Origin: Mariprofundus sp. EBB-1 | Lineage (GTDB): Bacteria; Pseudomonadota; Zetaproteobacteria; Mariprofundales; Mariprofundaceae | Length of the DNA stretch: 46,474 nt | Assembly (NCBI RefSeq): GCF_003665155.1 | Contig: NZ_RCFQ01000024.1 | Span: forward strand, 1-46,474 | Direction of reading: 5' to 3' | Shown: one piece after another, positions 9,127 through 18,087 of the stretch | How positions within the stretch are numbered: position 1 is the first letter of the stretch | Layout of the letters: every line of letters starts with the position of its first letter | Translations under genes and position numbers: made by a program | Notes under the pieces: generated by a model | What the model saw: the letters and a program-made list of their open reading frames with translations, nothing else | Told to the model about the DNA's origin: nothing | Database searches by the model: none

Positions 9127-9800
9127 GTGCCGCACTCGTTCAGCAATTGGTTGATGGCTTCGCAGCCCTGATGTTACTCACATCCTTTGCCCTGCTTGCC
9201 CAGCACCGTATGTTATCCGTACTACACTGGTTTGCCGGTCAGGGGCTATTGCTGGCCGCCACTGCCGCTATCGTTGCTTACGGTACCGATAATGAGGAGC
9301 TGTATATTTCAGCCCTCATGGCCCTGCTTCTGAAGGGTATGCTTTTACCCTGGTTGTTGAGGCGGGTCATTCGTCAGTTACATGTACATCGTGAAGTTGA
9401 ACCGCTGATGAACGGCTCCCTAACTATGCTGGTGGCGCTTGGCGTCACCCTGTTTTCATTTCACATTATTCAGCCGATTGAAAAAACATCGCTGCTAATG
9501 ACGCGAGACTCGATGGCGATTGCTACCGCCTGTGTGCTGCTTGGTATGCTGATGATGATTACACGCAAAAAAGCCATCACTCAGGTGATTGGCTTTCTGG
9601 CCGTGGAAAACGCCCTGTTTTTTGCTGCTATCGGTGCCACCAATGGTATGCCATTGGTCGTGGAAATAGGTATCGCCTTTGATGTACTGATAGCCGCACT
9701 GATTTTCGGGCTGTTCTTTTTCCAGATACGCACCACCTTTGATTCGCTGGAAGTGGATACGATGAATGCACACCTGATCCACAAGGATGATGACGAATGA
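9123..9800 (+). CDS. hyfE: Hydrogenase-4-type NuoK-like small membrane subunit
   Basis: A 225-residue integral membrane protein of the HyfE family, whose C-terminal half is related to NuoK/MrpC. Several hydrophobic helices are visible. Membrane-embedded acidic residues occur in GFLAVENALFFAA and in VVEIGIAFDVLIAALIFGLF, as expected for the proton path. It overlaps hyfC and hyfF by ATGA. It probably connects the antiporter-like subunits to the HyfC module. Confidence 0.9.
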   Translation: MSAALVQQLVDGFAALMLLTSFALLAQHRMLSVLHWFAGQGLLLAATAAIVAYGTDNEELYISALMALLLKGMLLPWLLRRVIRQLHVHREVEPLMNGSLTMLVALGVTLFSFHIIQPIEKTSLLMTRDSMAIATACVLLGMLMMITRKKAITQVIGFLAVENALFFAAIGATNGMPLVVEIGIAFDVLIAALIFGLFFFQIRTTFDSLEVDTMNAHLIHKDDDE

Positions 9801-11278
9801 ATCTGTTTCTCGCCACTTTGCTCTCTCCGCTGTTGGGCGGTCTGCTGCTGGCCCTGATCAACAATCCTCGTCTGGCCGCTCGGCTCAATGTTGTAACAGG
9901 CATATCCACCTTTATATTTAGTGTTCTGCTGGCATTGGAAGTGCTTGGTGTGAAATCGGTAGACGCCATGGACGGCTGGTTCCATCTGGATGCTTATAAT
10001 GTATTTTTAGTGGTGCTTACCGCCTTTGTTGGCATGACCACTACCATTTTTTCCGGCCCTTATATGCGACATGAACTGGAAAACGGGCGGGTCGATGTGA
10101 TGCGTCTACGTCTGTACCACAGCATGTTTCAACTGTTCCAGTTCGGCATGCTGCTCGGATTTACCACCAATAATATCGGTGTGCTATGGGTATCGCTGGA
10201 GCTGGCTACGCTGGCAACTGTATTATTGGTATCGCTGTACCGTACGCCAGCCTCGATTGCTGCGGCATGGAAGTACTTCATCCTGTGTGGCATGGGCATC
10301 GCCCTGGCCCTGTTCGGTACAGTACTGGTATTTTTCACCTCATCAGCGGTGCTGGGGCATGGCAATGAAGCATTGAATTGGACAGCTCTATACGCTCATG
10401 CCGCCCAGCTGGATCCGGCCGTCATGAGTATTGCATTCTGTTTTCTGATGGTGGGTTACGGCACGAAAGTGGGGTTGGCGCCGATGCATGCGTGGCTGCC
10501 GGACGCGCATGGTGAAGGCCCAACACCGGTATCGGCTGTGCTCTCAGGCCTGTTGCTGAACCTGGCCCTGTATGCGCTAGTGCGTTGTAAAATGCTGGTG
10601 GATGGCTCAACCGGTACAGAAATGGCGGGCCATATCATGATGGGCTTCGGTCTGTTGTCACTGGCAGTCTCTGCTCTGTCCCTGCATAAACAGCGGGATA
10701 TCAAGCGTATGTTTTCCTTTTCATCTATTGAACATATGGCGTTAATGACCTTTGCCTTCGGTATCGGTACCTCTTTGGCTACCTTTGCTGCATTGCTGCA
10801 TATGACCGTGCATTCACTGGTGAAATCGGCCATTTTCTTTACCGTCGGGCATGCTGCTCAGGCAATGGGTACGCAGAAGGTGGCCGAAATCCGTGGCCTG
10901 ATTCGTCATCATCCCGGCATTGGCTGGGGCCTGCTGGTCGGCGTGGCCGCTATTGCAGGCTTTCCTCCGTTCGGTGTATTTACCAGTGAATTCCTGATCT
11001 TTACTGCCGCGCTCGAATCTTACCCGTGGACAACCGTACCGCTGTTATTGGGGCTGCTGGTAGCTATGGCCGGTCTGTTCCGCTTTGTGCAACCGATGGT
11101 CTATGGTGAAACGCCGGACTATGCCAAACATGTGCATGTGAATATGACACCGGTCTATATCCATCTGTCGCTGGCACTGTTATTGGGTCTGGCTATTCCG
11201 GGCTTTCTAGCTGACTGGTATCATCAGGCAGCTACGCTGATTACCATGGCTGCAACGGCAGCAGGAGGTGGTGCATGA
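9797..11278 (+). CDS. hyfF: Hydrogenase-4-type antiporter-like membrane subunit F
   Basis: A 493-residue membrane protein of the NuoN/MrpD/HyfF group. The key residues are present: the Glu in LWVSLELATLATVLL, the Lys in GYGTKVGLAPMHAWLPDAHG, and the Lys/His helix around MTVHSLVKSAIFF. It is the third antiporter-like subunit of this operon, distinct from the two HyfB copies. It overlaps hyfE and hyfG by ATGA. Together the operon encodes five membrane proteins, three of them putative ion channels. Confidence 0.94.
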   Translation: MNLFLATLLSPLLGGLLLALINNPRLAARLNVVTGISTFIFSVLLALEVLGVKSVDAMDGWFHLDAYNVFLVVLTAFVGMTTTIFSGPYMRHELENGRVDVMRLRLYHSMFQLFQFGMLLGFTTNNIGVLWVSLELATLATVLLVSLYRTPASIAAAWKYFILCGMGIALALFGTVLVFFTSSAVLGHGNEALNWTALYAHAAQLDPAVMSIAFCFLMVGYGTKVGLAPMHAWLPDAHGEGPTPVSAVLSGLLLNLALYALVRCKMLVDGSTGTEMAGHIMMGFGLLSLAVSALSLHKQRDIKRMFSFSSIEHMALMTFAFGIGTSLATFAALLHMTVHSLVKSAIFFTVGHAAQAMGTQKVAEIRGLIRHHPGIGWGLLVGVAAIAGFPPFGVFTSEFLIFTAALESYPWTTVPLLLGLLVAMAGLFRFVQPMVYGETPDYAKHVHVNMTPVYIHLSLALLLGLAIPGFLADWYHQAATLITMAATAAGGGA

Positions 11279-12867
11279 AGCATCTGGTAAACACCTGGTT
11301 TGCCGAACAGCTGAGTGAGCATGGTATGTACACCAATTACCTGGCTGATCATCATCCTAAACAAATGCCCTGCCTGGAAATTCGTTTTATTGATTGGGAA
11401 AAGGCGGCGGAAACAGCGCGTCGACTGGAGATGCGGCTGGTGGCTGTATGGGCTACCGAAGGCGGTTTTCATGAACAGGATGAGGGTACATACGTCTATA
11501 TGTCTTTTGCTCACCCTGAGCATCGGCATGCGCTTGTACGTACCCTGCTGGGCAAGACACGCCGTGAAATTCCGTCCATCAGCAAGCATTATATTGCAGC
11601 CTCCCGCATGGAGCGACATATACAGGACATGTTCGGCATTGAGGTGACGAACACTCCTGATGAGCGGCGCTGGATCAAACATGAGCACTGGCCTGAATAT
11701 GCCTACCCGTTGCTGCGCTCTTTTGACCGGAATACCCGCATGGAGCGGGCGGAGGGAGAATATCCGTTTGTACAAAGTGATAGCGAAGGCGTTTACGAAA
11801 TTCCGGTAGGTCCTGTGCATGCGGGCATTATCGAGCCCGGTCAGTTTCGCTTTCTGGCTGTCGGTGAACAGATTTTGAACATGGAACAGCGTTTGGGTTT
11901 TGTGCATAAAGGTATAGAAAAATCTATGCAAGGACGCACTGCTGAACAGGGTGTACGGCTGGCTGCACGCGTTTCCGGTGATTCCACTGTTGGGCATGCT
12001 TGGGCCTTTGCCCAGGCCTGTGAATATGCTGCTGATATCAGGGTGTCTAAACGGACTAGTTATCTGCGCGGTGTTTTGTGCGAACGGGAACGCATGGTGA
12101 ATCATATCGGTGATATAGGCGCTATCTGCAATGATGCCGCCTTTTCTTTCATGCACAATCAGTGTCTGCGACTGCGTGAGGATATGGCGCGCCAACATGC
12201 TCGTCTGTTCGGGCATCGACTGATGATGGACACCATTACCCCTGGCGGCGTGACGATCGATCTGAGCCAGCAGGAAAGTAGCGAACTGATTGATGATACC
12301 CGTCAGTTGGCTGCCGAGGTAGAGCATCTACGCACCATTTATGCAGATAACCCGTCGATTCAGGAACGGGTTATAGGCTCGGGGTCTGTGAGTATTAGTG
12401 ATGCCCGCGATATCGGGCTACTCGGTTATGCCGGACGCGCATCGGGTGACTATCCGGACGAACGCATCGAAGAAGCTTACCCGCCTTATGATGATTTGGA
12501 TGTGAATGTTCCACAGGGTAAACTTGGTGATGTGGCGACCCGCGTGTGGGTACGTTTTGAAGAGATATCTGATTCGGCGCGTATGATTATCCAGTTATTG
12601 GAAAACCTTCCCGAAGGAGATATCCAGACTCAATGGCATGCGCCTGAAGCGGGTGTTTCCGGTTTTTCTGCCATTGAAGCATGGCGCGGTGAGATAGCTT
12701 GCTGGCTACGTTTTGGTGAAAATGGTGTTATTGATCGCTATTTCGTGCGCGATCCATCTGTAATCAACTGGCTGGGGCTGGAACTGGCAGTGCGTGAAGT
12801 GCCTGTGCCCGATTTTCCACTCAATAATAAATCCTTTAACTGCTCCTATTCGGGTAACGACGTATGA
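11275..12867 (+). CDS. hyfG: Hydrogenase-4-like large subunit lacking NiFe-binding cysteines
   Basis: A 530-residue fusion of a NuoC-like N-terminal domain (about 100-160, with SRMERHIQDMFGIEV) and a NuoD/NiFe large-subunit domain (about 175-530). In active group 4 hydrogenases the first metal motif is RxCGxCxxxH; here it reads R232-V-S-G-D-S-T-V-G-H241, so both cysteines are serine. The C-terminus is NKSFNCSYSGNDV and has no DPCxxC motif. The protein therefore should not bind a NiFe centre, like the energy-converting hydrogenase-related (Ehr) complexes and like complex I NuoD. The fold otherwise looks intact, with no frameshift, which argues for a changed function rather than decay. Confidence 0.93.
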   Translation: MKHLVNTWFAEQLSEHGMYTNYLADHHPKQMPCLEIRFIDWEKAAETARRLEMRLVAVWATEGGFHEQDEGTYVYMSFAHPEHRHALVRTLLGKTRREIPSISKHYIAASRMERHIQDMFGIEVTNTPDERRWIKHEHWPEYAYPLLRSFDRNTRMERAEGEYPFVQSDSEGVYEIPVGPVHAGIIEPGQFRFLAVGEQILNMEQRLGFVHKGIEKSMQGRTAEQGVRLAARVSGDSTVGHAWAFAQACEYAADIRVSKRTSYLRGVLCERERMVNHIGDIGAICNDAAFSFMHNQCLRLREDMARQHARLFGHRLMMDTITPGGVTIDLSQQESSELIDDTRQLAAEVEHLRTIYADNPSIQERVIGSGSVSISDARDIGLLGYAGRASGDYPDERIEEAYPPYDDLDVNVPQGKLGDVATRVWVRFEEISDSARMIIQLLENLPEGDIQTQWHAPEAGVSGFSAIEAWRGEIACWLRFGENGVIDRYFVRDPSVINWLGLELAVREVPVPDFPLNNKSFNCSYSGNDV

Positions 12868-13373
12868 TGAGAATTCTGAAACAGCTGGTCAAAGTAGGTA
12901 CGATCACCGAGCCACTGGGCGATGCAAATAACGATATTGAACAGGTTGGTGAGAAGCTTGAGCCGATTATCCGCAAACGCTTTGCCGGTTCACTGGCCAT
13001 TCGCGCAGTTGATGCCGGATCCTGCAATGGTTGTGAACTGGAAATTCATGCCGCTAACAATGCCTATTATGATATTGAACGTTTCGGCATCTGTTTTACT
13101 GCCAGTCCGCGTTTCGCCGATATGCTGTTGGTGACGGGGCCTGTGACTCGCAATATGGAAACCGCCTTGAAAATGACTTTCGATGCCATGCCGCAACCAG
13201 CGCTAGTGGTTGCTATGGGTGATTGCGCCGCCAATTGCGGTGTGTTCGGACGTGATAATTATGCTATTGCAGGTGCGGTGAGTGATATTATTCCCGTTGA
13301 TGTGATTATCCATGGCTGTCCGCCAACACCGACAGATATTATTCGTGGTATCCTTACAGCGCTTGAATCATAA
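12864..13373 (+). CDS. hyfI: Hydrogenase-4-type NuoB-like iron-sulfur small subunit
   Basis: A 169-residue soluble subunit of the NuoB/HycG/HyfI family. All four ligands of the N2-type [4Fe-4S] cluster are present: C54 and C57 in GSCNGCELE, C121 in GDCAANCG, and C152 in HGCPPTP. The terminal cluster of the electron path is thus retained although the large subunit has lost its metal site. It is shorter than E. coli HyfI and lacks a long C-terminal extension. It overlaps hyfG by ATGA and is the last gene. No 8Fe ferredoxin subunit (HyfH/NuoI) or HyfA follows, so the electron donor is not encoded here. Confidence 0.94.
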   Translation: MMRILKQLVKVGTITEPLGDANNDIEQVGEKLEPIIRKRFAGSLAIRAVDAGSCNGCELEIHAANNAYYDIERFGICFTASPRFADMLLVTGPVTRNMETALKMTFDAMPQPALVVAMGDCAANCGVFGRDNYAIAGAVSDIIPVDVIIHGCPPTPTDIIRGILTALES

Positions 13374-13710
13374 TGTATCTTTGTGCTGATCCGTTGTTGG
13401 TATAGCAGGGCTCCCTGCAGGATAATGACATTAAAATCGTTAAAAGCTTTTACCACAGGCTGCACAAAGTAAAGAGAAGACAGATCAATCCTTATTTTTA
13501 TGCTTCGGCGTGCATCTTTTGATCTCTGTCATGATTCTTTTGCATGCTTTACAGTGAATCATGACGGTGAAAAACAGACCGTTTTAATACGGTTTCCCTC
13601 TTCAATAAATGACATATGCTTAATAATTTAAAATATCTTGTTATGGTTCGCCCATCGGGTAAGAGATGCTCTCAGGCATCATCCAGACTGGATAGTAATC
13701 AGGAGAAACA
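13374..13710. other. Intergenic region between hyf operon and purD
   Basis: No gene is seen in 337 bases. A GC-rich palindrome (GCAGGGCTCCCTGC, about 13405-13418) follows hyfI and may act as a terminator, but lacks a T-tract. A 9-base perfect inverted repeat, TCATGATTC at 13529-13537 and GAATCATGA at 13556-13564, has an 18-base spacer. A small hairpin ACCGT/ACGGT spans about 13578-13593. CAGGAG just upstream of 13711 is the purD ribosome-binding site. The palindromes could be regulator sites; none is recognised. Confidence 0.4.
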
Positions 13711-14994
13711 ATGAAAGTTTTAGTTGTTGGTGGTGGTGGTCGTGAACACGCCTTATGTTGGAAATTAAAACGTTCAGATTCGGTAGGCGAAGTGATCTGT
13801 GCGCCGGGAAACCCTGGTATTTCCCGGGAAGCACGCTGTGTGAATATCGCCGCTGATGATATTGTTGGATTGATGGCTTTGGCTACCACGGAAAAACCTG
13901 ATCTGGTTGTGGTTGGGCCAGAAGTACCATTGGTGGCCGGGCTGGGTAACCAATTGCGTGAAGCCGGCTTTGCTGTGTTTGGTCCTGATAAAGCAGCAGC
14001 AAATCTTGAAGGCAGTAAATCATTTTCCAAGCGCTTGATGCATGAAGCGGGTGTGCCGACGGCGCGTTTTGAAGTGCATGTGGATGTCGAAGAGGCGGTG
14101 GAGACCATTCGTTCATGGGGTGCTCCGATTGTAATTAAGGCTTCAGGTCTGGCGGCAGGCAAGGGCGTGATTGTTGCTCAGACTGAAAAAGAGGCGATTG
14201 CCGCAGCGCGTGATATGTTAGCCGGTAATGCATTCGGTGAGGCTGGTTCACAGGTTATTATTGAAGAGTGTCTTGTGGGTGAAGAGGCCAGTTGTCTGTT
14301 CATTGTTTCAGGCGATACCATTTTACCATTGGCATCTTCACAGGATCACAAAGCGCTATTGGACGGTGATAAAGGTCCGAATACTGGTGGTATGGGGGCT
14401 TATAGCCCTGCTCCATGTGTGACAGATGCTGTTGCAGATGAAGTGCTGGAAACCATTGCCAAGCCAATTATTGCAGCACTTAAGAAGAAGGGCGCGGAAT
14501 TTATCGGTATTTTGTATGCTGGCGTGATGTTGACAAAAGATGGTGTGAAAACATTGGAGTTCAATGTGCGTTTCGGTGATCCGGAATGTCAGCCACTGAT
14601 GAGCCGATTGAAATCTGACCTTGGCGAAGTATTGCTGGCCGCTGCTGAAAAACGGCTTGATGGCGTGGAATTGGAATGGGATGCAGGCACTGCGTTATGC
14701 GTGGTTGTTTCTTCTGAAGGTTATCCTGCAGACTTTAAAAAAGGTCAGCCTATTGGTGGTCTGGATGCGGTCGAAGCTTCAGGTGCTACGGTATTCCATG
14801 CCGGCACAGCTGAAAAAGATGGTGCTATTGTCAATACTGGTGGACGTGTACTTGGTGTGACAGCAGTAGCTGTGAGTGCAAAAGAAGCACAGCGTAAAGT
14901 CTACACGGCACTGGAATCATTGGATTGGCCGGGTGGTTTTTACCGTCGTGATATTGGCTATCGTGCTGTAGCACAGGAAGAGCAAGCTGATTAA
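13711..14994 (+). CDS. purD: Phosphoribosylamine-glycine ligase
   Basis: A 427-residue ATP-grasp enzyme that joins glycine to phosphoribosylamine in the second step of purine synthesis. The start MKVLVVGGGGREHALCWKL is diagnostic, followed by PDLVVVGPEVPL. ATP-grasp features are present: VIKASGLAAGKGVIVA, DHKALLDGDKGPNTGGMGAY and LEFNVRFGDPECQ. Length matches the family. A good ribosome-binding site (AGGAGAAACA) precedes the ATG. The TAA stop lies inside the first of a set of hairpin repeats that fill the gap to purE. Confidence 0.97.
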   Translation: MKVLVVGGGGREHALCWKLKRSDSVGEVICAPGNPGISREARCVNIAADDIVGLMALATTEKPDLVVVGPEVPLVAGLGNQLREAGFAVFGPDKAAANLEGSKSFSKRLMHEAGVPTARFEVHVDVEEAVETIRSWGAPIVIKASGLAAGKGVIVAQTEKEAIAAARDMLAGNAFGEAGSQVIIEECLVGEEASCLFIVSGDTILPLASSQDHKALLDGDKGPNTGGMGAYSPAPCVTDAVADEVLETIAKPIIAALKKKGAEFIGILYAGVMLTKDGVKTLEFNVRFGDPECQPLMSRLKSDLGEVLLAAAEKRLDGVELEWDAGTALCVVVSSEGYPADFKKGQPIGGLDAVEASGATVFHAGTAEKDGAIVNTGGRVLGVTAVAVSAKEAQRKVYTALESLDWPGGFYRRDIGYRAVAQEEQAD

Positions 14995-15165
14995 AGCAGT
15001 GGGTGCTGCTTTAATCAGCGCGATAGTATGTAATAAAAAACAAGCAATGGGTGTTGCTTATGTTGCGCGATAGCTCAAAAAAGAAAAGCAATGGGCGTTG
15101 CTTATATGGCGCGATAGGGTGCAATGAAAAGCTAAGCAGTCGGTGCTTATTTCGCGTTTCGCGAT
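14993..15165 (+). repeat. Four tandem hairpin repeats between purD and purE
   Basis: Four related units start at 14993, 15042, 15086 and 15134, a period of 44-49 bases. Each has a hairpin (AAGCAA-TGGGTG-TTGCTT in unit 2; AAAGCAG-TGGGTG-CTGCTTT in unit 1). In units 1-3 this is followed by GCGCGATAG, in unit 4 by a degenerate CGCGAT. Units 2 and 3 differ at only a few positions; unit 4 is the most degraded. The hairpin arms co-vary between units 1 and 2 (CAG/CTG versus CAA/TTG), which suggests selection for pairing. No transposase is nearby. Confidence 0.85.
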
Positions 15166-15315
15166 TCACCTGATCTTGCGCAAGCCTTGTCACCTTGTCG
15201 CAGAGTAAGTGGTGCAGTGAACAAAAAAACATAACGTAACCGGAGAGTAGCATAGGAGGGGAGATCTTTTTCGTCTTTACTTTGCACACCGCGGCGTTGA
15301 AATATGAGGTTTAAC

Positions 15316-15789
15316 ATGGAAAACATCAAAGTGTTGATTTTGATGGGTAGTAAATCTGATCGCCCCATCATGCAGAAAGCTGAAATAGTGCTGGAAGAGT
15401 TCGGTGTGGCGTATAAAACGATGATTCGATCTGCGCACAGGACACCGGAAGCAACAATGCAGGCTGTCATGGATGCAGAAGCAGCCGGTTGTCAGGTGTT
15501 TATCTGTGGCGCGGGTATGGCGGCGCATTTGGCTGGCGTAGTTTGTTCGAAAACAGTCAAGCCTGTGATTGGTGTGCCGATCGCATCCGGTCCGCTGCAG
15601 GGTGAAGATGCATTGCATGCAACGGTAATGATGCCTCCTGGTTTACCTGTTGCCACTGTAGGCATAAATGGTTCTAAAAACGCAGGTTTGCTGGCTGTGC
15701 AAATGTTGGCGCAAACGGATGAGGAATTGAGTGAAAAACTCAAAGCTGACCGTGTTGCACAGGCTGAATCCATTCTCGCAGAAGACTAG
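15316..15789 (+). CDS. purE: N5-carboxyaminoimidazole ribonucleotide mutase
   Basis: A 157-residue class I PurE that converts N5-CAIR to CAIR in purine synthesis. Diagnostic motifs are LILMGSKSDRPIMQKA, SAHRTPE (active-site His), ICGAGMAAHLAG and PVIGVPIASG. The ATG at 15316 follows GAGG with six-base spacing; an earlier in-frame ATG at 15304 has no such support. The usual partner purK, expected next to purE in many bacteria, is not adjacent. The following gene begins two bases after the stop. Confidence 0.96.
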   Translation: MENIKVLILMGSKSDRPIMQKAEIVLEEFGVAYKTMIRSAHRTPEATMQAVMDAEAAGCQVFICGAGMAAHLAGVVCSKTVKPVIGVPIASGPLQGEDALHATVMMPPGLPVATVGINGSKNAGLLAVQMLAQTDEELSEKLKADRVAQAESILAED

Positions 15790-15791
15790 TT

Positions 15792-16361
15792 TTGACCAAT
15801 GTTGTGAGTGTGCGTAACAGGCTTCGTGCTTTGCGTATCACTCGGATACTCCGGCAGGGTGGTTGTATTGCGCATGCCACTGCCACGTTACCGGGTATTG
15901 CCGCGAATCCAAATAGCAAACTAGGTGTTAGACAACTTCAGCGTTTCAAACAACGACAAGGGCCATTTTTACTGCTGGCTGATTCTATTGAAACAGCCTT
16001 GCGGCAGGCGCGTTATATTTCACCGGTCTTACGTAAAACGGCGCGTTCATGCTGGCCGGGGCCGGTGACATTGATTATTCCGGCCAAACCCGGACTGCAT
16101 TCCGCATGCTATAAAAACGCCAGTTTGGCTATTCGTGTAGATGCATCTGAGACAACCAGAGTGCTGGCTAAAGCTTGTGGCGGTCTATTGTTGTCGTCCA
16201 GCTTGAATCGAAAAAAGAAAAAAACCTATAAACCTGATCGCAAAACAGAGCTACGATTTTCCACTTTTTTGAGTGCCAGACTTACCTGTGATCAAAGTTC
16301 GGGAAAAGCCTCAAAAATCATGCGTGTATGGCGTAATCATTGCACTGTGCTTAGAGCATGA
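15792..16361 (+). CDS. Divergent TsaC/YrdC-like threonylcarbamoyl-AMP synthase
   Basis: About 189 residues resembling the YrdC/Sua5 fold, which makes threonylcarbamoyl-AMP for the t6A modification of tRNA. The region GGCIAHATATLPGIAANP corresponds to the usual ATP/threonine-binding start, FKQRQG to the KxR motif, CWPGPVTLIIPAK to the central strand, and SSSLN to the SxN motif. The C-terminus is basic (NRKKKKTYKP) and departs from the family. A TTG start at 15792 is assumed, with GTG codons just downstream as alternatives. tsaB, from the same pathway, lies 4 kb downstream. The sequence is divergent enough that substrate use is uncertain. Confidence 0.65.
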   Translation: MTNVVSVRNRLRALRITRILRQGGCIAHATATLPGIAANPNSKLGVRQLQRFKQRQGPFLLLADSIETALRQARYISPVLRKTARSCWPGPVTLIIPAKPGLHSACYKNASLAIRVDASETTRVLAKACGGLLLSSSLNRKKKKTYKPDRKTELRFSTFLSARLTCDQSSGKASKIMRVWRNHCTVLRA

Positions 16362-16375
16362 CGTGGCAGGATTGA

Positions 16376-18076
16376 ATGGCTAACATGCCGCCCATGCAAT
16401 CACTTCCTGAACTATTAAAAAAACTGTGGCAACGATTAGGTTCGATGTCACTGGCTATTATCTTACTAATGATATTGGCCATTGCCTCTGTTATTGGCAC
16501 GGTGTTGTTACAAAATCAGAACCAGACAGATTATCTGCAACAATTTGGGCCATTATGGTATTGGGTATTTCGCTCGCTTGGTCTGTTCGATATGTATCAT
16601 ACCTGGTGGTTTATTACGCTACTTGGTTTTCTGATGGTTTCACTTTCATCCTGTTTGTGGCGCAATGTGCCAAAATTTACAAAAGAGATGCGCGCACGAA
16701 AAGGAACAATCAGTGCACGTGCTCTGGCTCGAATGAAACTGCAAGAGCAATGGCCGTTAACATCCGATATATCCATTGATTCCTTGCAAGAGACATTTCG
16801 TAGCCGCTTGTATGGCTGGGAATTCAAACAGACTGAAGAGAACGGCGTACATTATGTTCGGGCTGATAAGGGGCGTTTTCAAAAAGTAGGTTATATCAGC
16901 GTGCATTCAGCAATGTTGATTATTTTGATTGGTGGCTGGATGAGTGTGGAGTTTGGTTTCCGTGGTAATATGGCTGTGCCAGAAGGAGCCAAGGGTCATA
17001 CGATTGAATTTTTAAAGGGAACGGATACAGCGACGTTGGATATGCCTTTTGAGGTGCGTTGTAACTCTTTTGTAATTGACTTTTTTCCAACAGGTGCACC
17101 TAAAGAGTTTCGTAGTAATTTAACCATTATTGATGATGGTAAAGAAGTGCTGACAACCGACATTATTGTCAATGAGCCACTATTGTATAAAGATGTCTAT
17201 ATCTATCAGGCCAGCTTTGGTGATGGCGGTTCTGATATCACGTTCAAACTATATAATATGGATGGAACGGCGGAGACACGTACAGCTAAAACAAGTGTCT
17301 ATAAGAGCTGGACGGATGAAAAAACAGGCATAACGCTTAAGGTGACGGATTTTAAACCTTATAATGTTGAAAATATGGCAAACCCTGGTGAGCCGGTAAA
17401 CTTTAAAGATCTCGGGCCATCTGTGATCTATGAAATTCGTGGGCCGGGTCTGAAACCCGCTAAGATTAAAGCGTATATGAATCCATTTTTTGATATTAAA
17501 GGTAAAAATATGGGATCATGGTTGCAGGTTTCTTTATCCGGTGATAAAGCTGATTTTCAGTCGGTGGGACTGGGGCTTGATTTAACCAACCCGCAAGAGT
17601 GGAAACTGTTTCATGCGTTTATGAGCCATCTCAGCACTACGGATGTTACGCAAGAGAAAACGAAACGCATGCGCTCAGCCTTTAAAATGGCAATGCAGGA
17701 TGTGTTTGGTGATGAACGGCCTGAAAACTTTCAGGAGATGGCAGTACGCACCATGGAAGCAATGCAGACTTTGCCTCAAATTCCATGGCCATATATTCCA
17801 ATGCTGGATGATTACACTCACGTATATTATACCGGTTTACAGTTGGCTAAAGACCCGGGCATGAATGTGGTTTGGGTTGGTAGTGGTATTCTGGTGATTG
17901 GCTTGTGTATTATGTTTTATATGCCACATCGTAAACTGTGGTTGGTGATACGACCTGAAAATGATGGAATAACCGTAGTTTTTGCAGGTTTAACCAATCG
18001 AAATCATATGGCATTTAAACAAACGTTTAATGATTTGTTCACGCAGTTTGATCAAGATTTCAAGCCTAAGATTTAA
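16376..18076 (+). CDS. resB: System II cytochrome c biogenesis protein ResB
   Basis: A 566-residue membrane protein of the ResB/Ccs1 family, which keeps apocytochrome c reduced and hands it to the haem ligation site at the outer face of the membrane. Three N-terminal helices are visible (LAIILLMILAIASVIGTVLL; WFITLLGFLMVSLSSCLW; YISVHSAMLIILIGGWMSVE). A large periplasmic domain follows, then a last helix near residues 500-520 (VVWVGSGILVIGLCIMFYMP). The conserved motif DMYHTWWF is present. It is followed 11 bases later by its partner ccsA, forming a two-gene system II module. Confidence 0.94.
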   Translation: MANMPPMQSLPELLKKLWQRLGSMSLAIILLMILAIASVIGTVLLQNQNQTDYLQQFGPLWYWVFRSLGLFDMYHTWWFITLLGFLMVSLSSCLWRNVPKFTKEMRARKGTISARALARMKLQEQWPLTSDISIDSLQETFRSRLYGWEFKQTEENGVHYVRADKGRFQKVGYISVHSAMLIILIGGWMSVEFGFRGNMAVPEGAKGHTIEFLKGTDTATLDMPFEVRCNSFVIDFFPTGAPKEFRSNLTIIDDGKEVLTTDIIVNEPLLYKDVYIYQASFGDGGSDITFKLYNMDGTAETRTAKTSVYKSWTDEKTGITLKVTDFKPYNVENMANPGEPVNFKDLGPSVIYEIRGPGLKPAKIKAYMNPFFDIKGKNMGSWLQVSLSGDKADFQSVGLGLDLTNPQEWKLFHAFMSHLSTTDVTQEKTKRMRSAFKMAMQDVFGDERPENFQEMAVRTMEAMQTLPQIPWPYIPMLDDYTHVYYTGLQLAKDPGMNVVWVGSGILVIGLCIMFYMPHRKLWLVIRPENDGITVVFAGLTNRNHMAFKQTFNDLFTQFDQDFKPKI

Positions 18077-18087
18077 GGAGTAACTAT

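Noticed and set aside
14993-15165. The purD-purE hairpin repeats as a CRISPR array
   Set aside because: Only four degenerate units, spacers of about 10-20 bases and no cas genes; hairpin-repeat family fits better.
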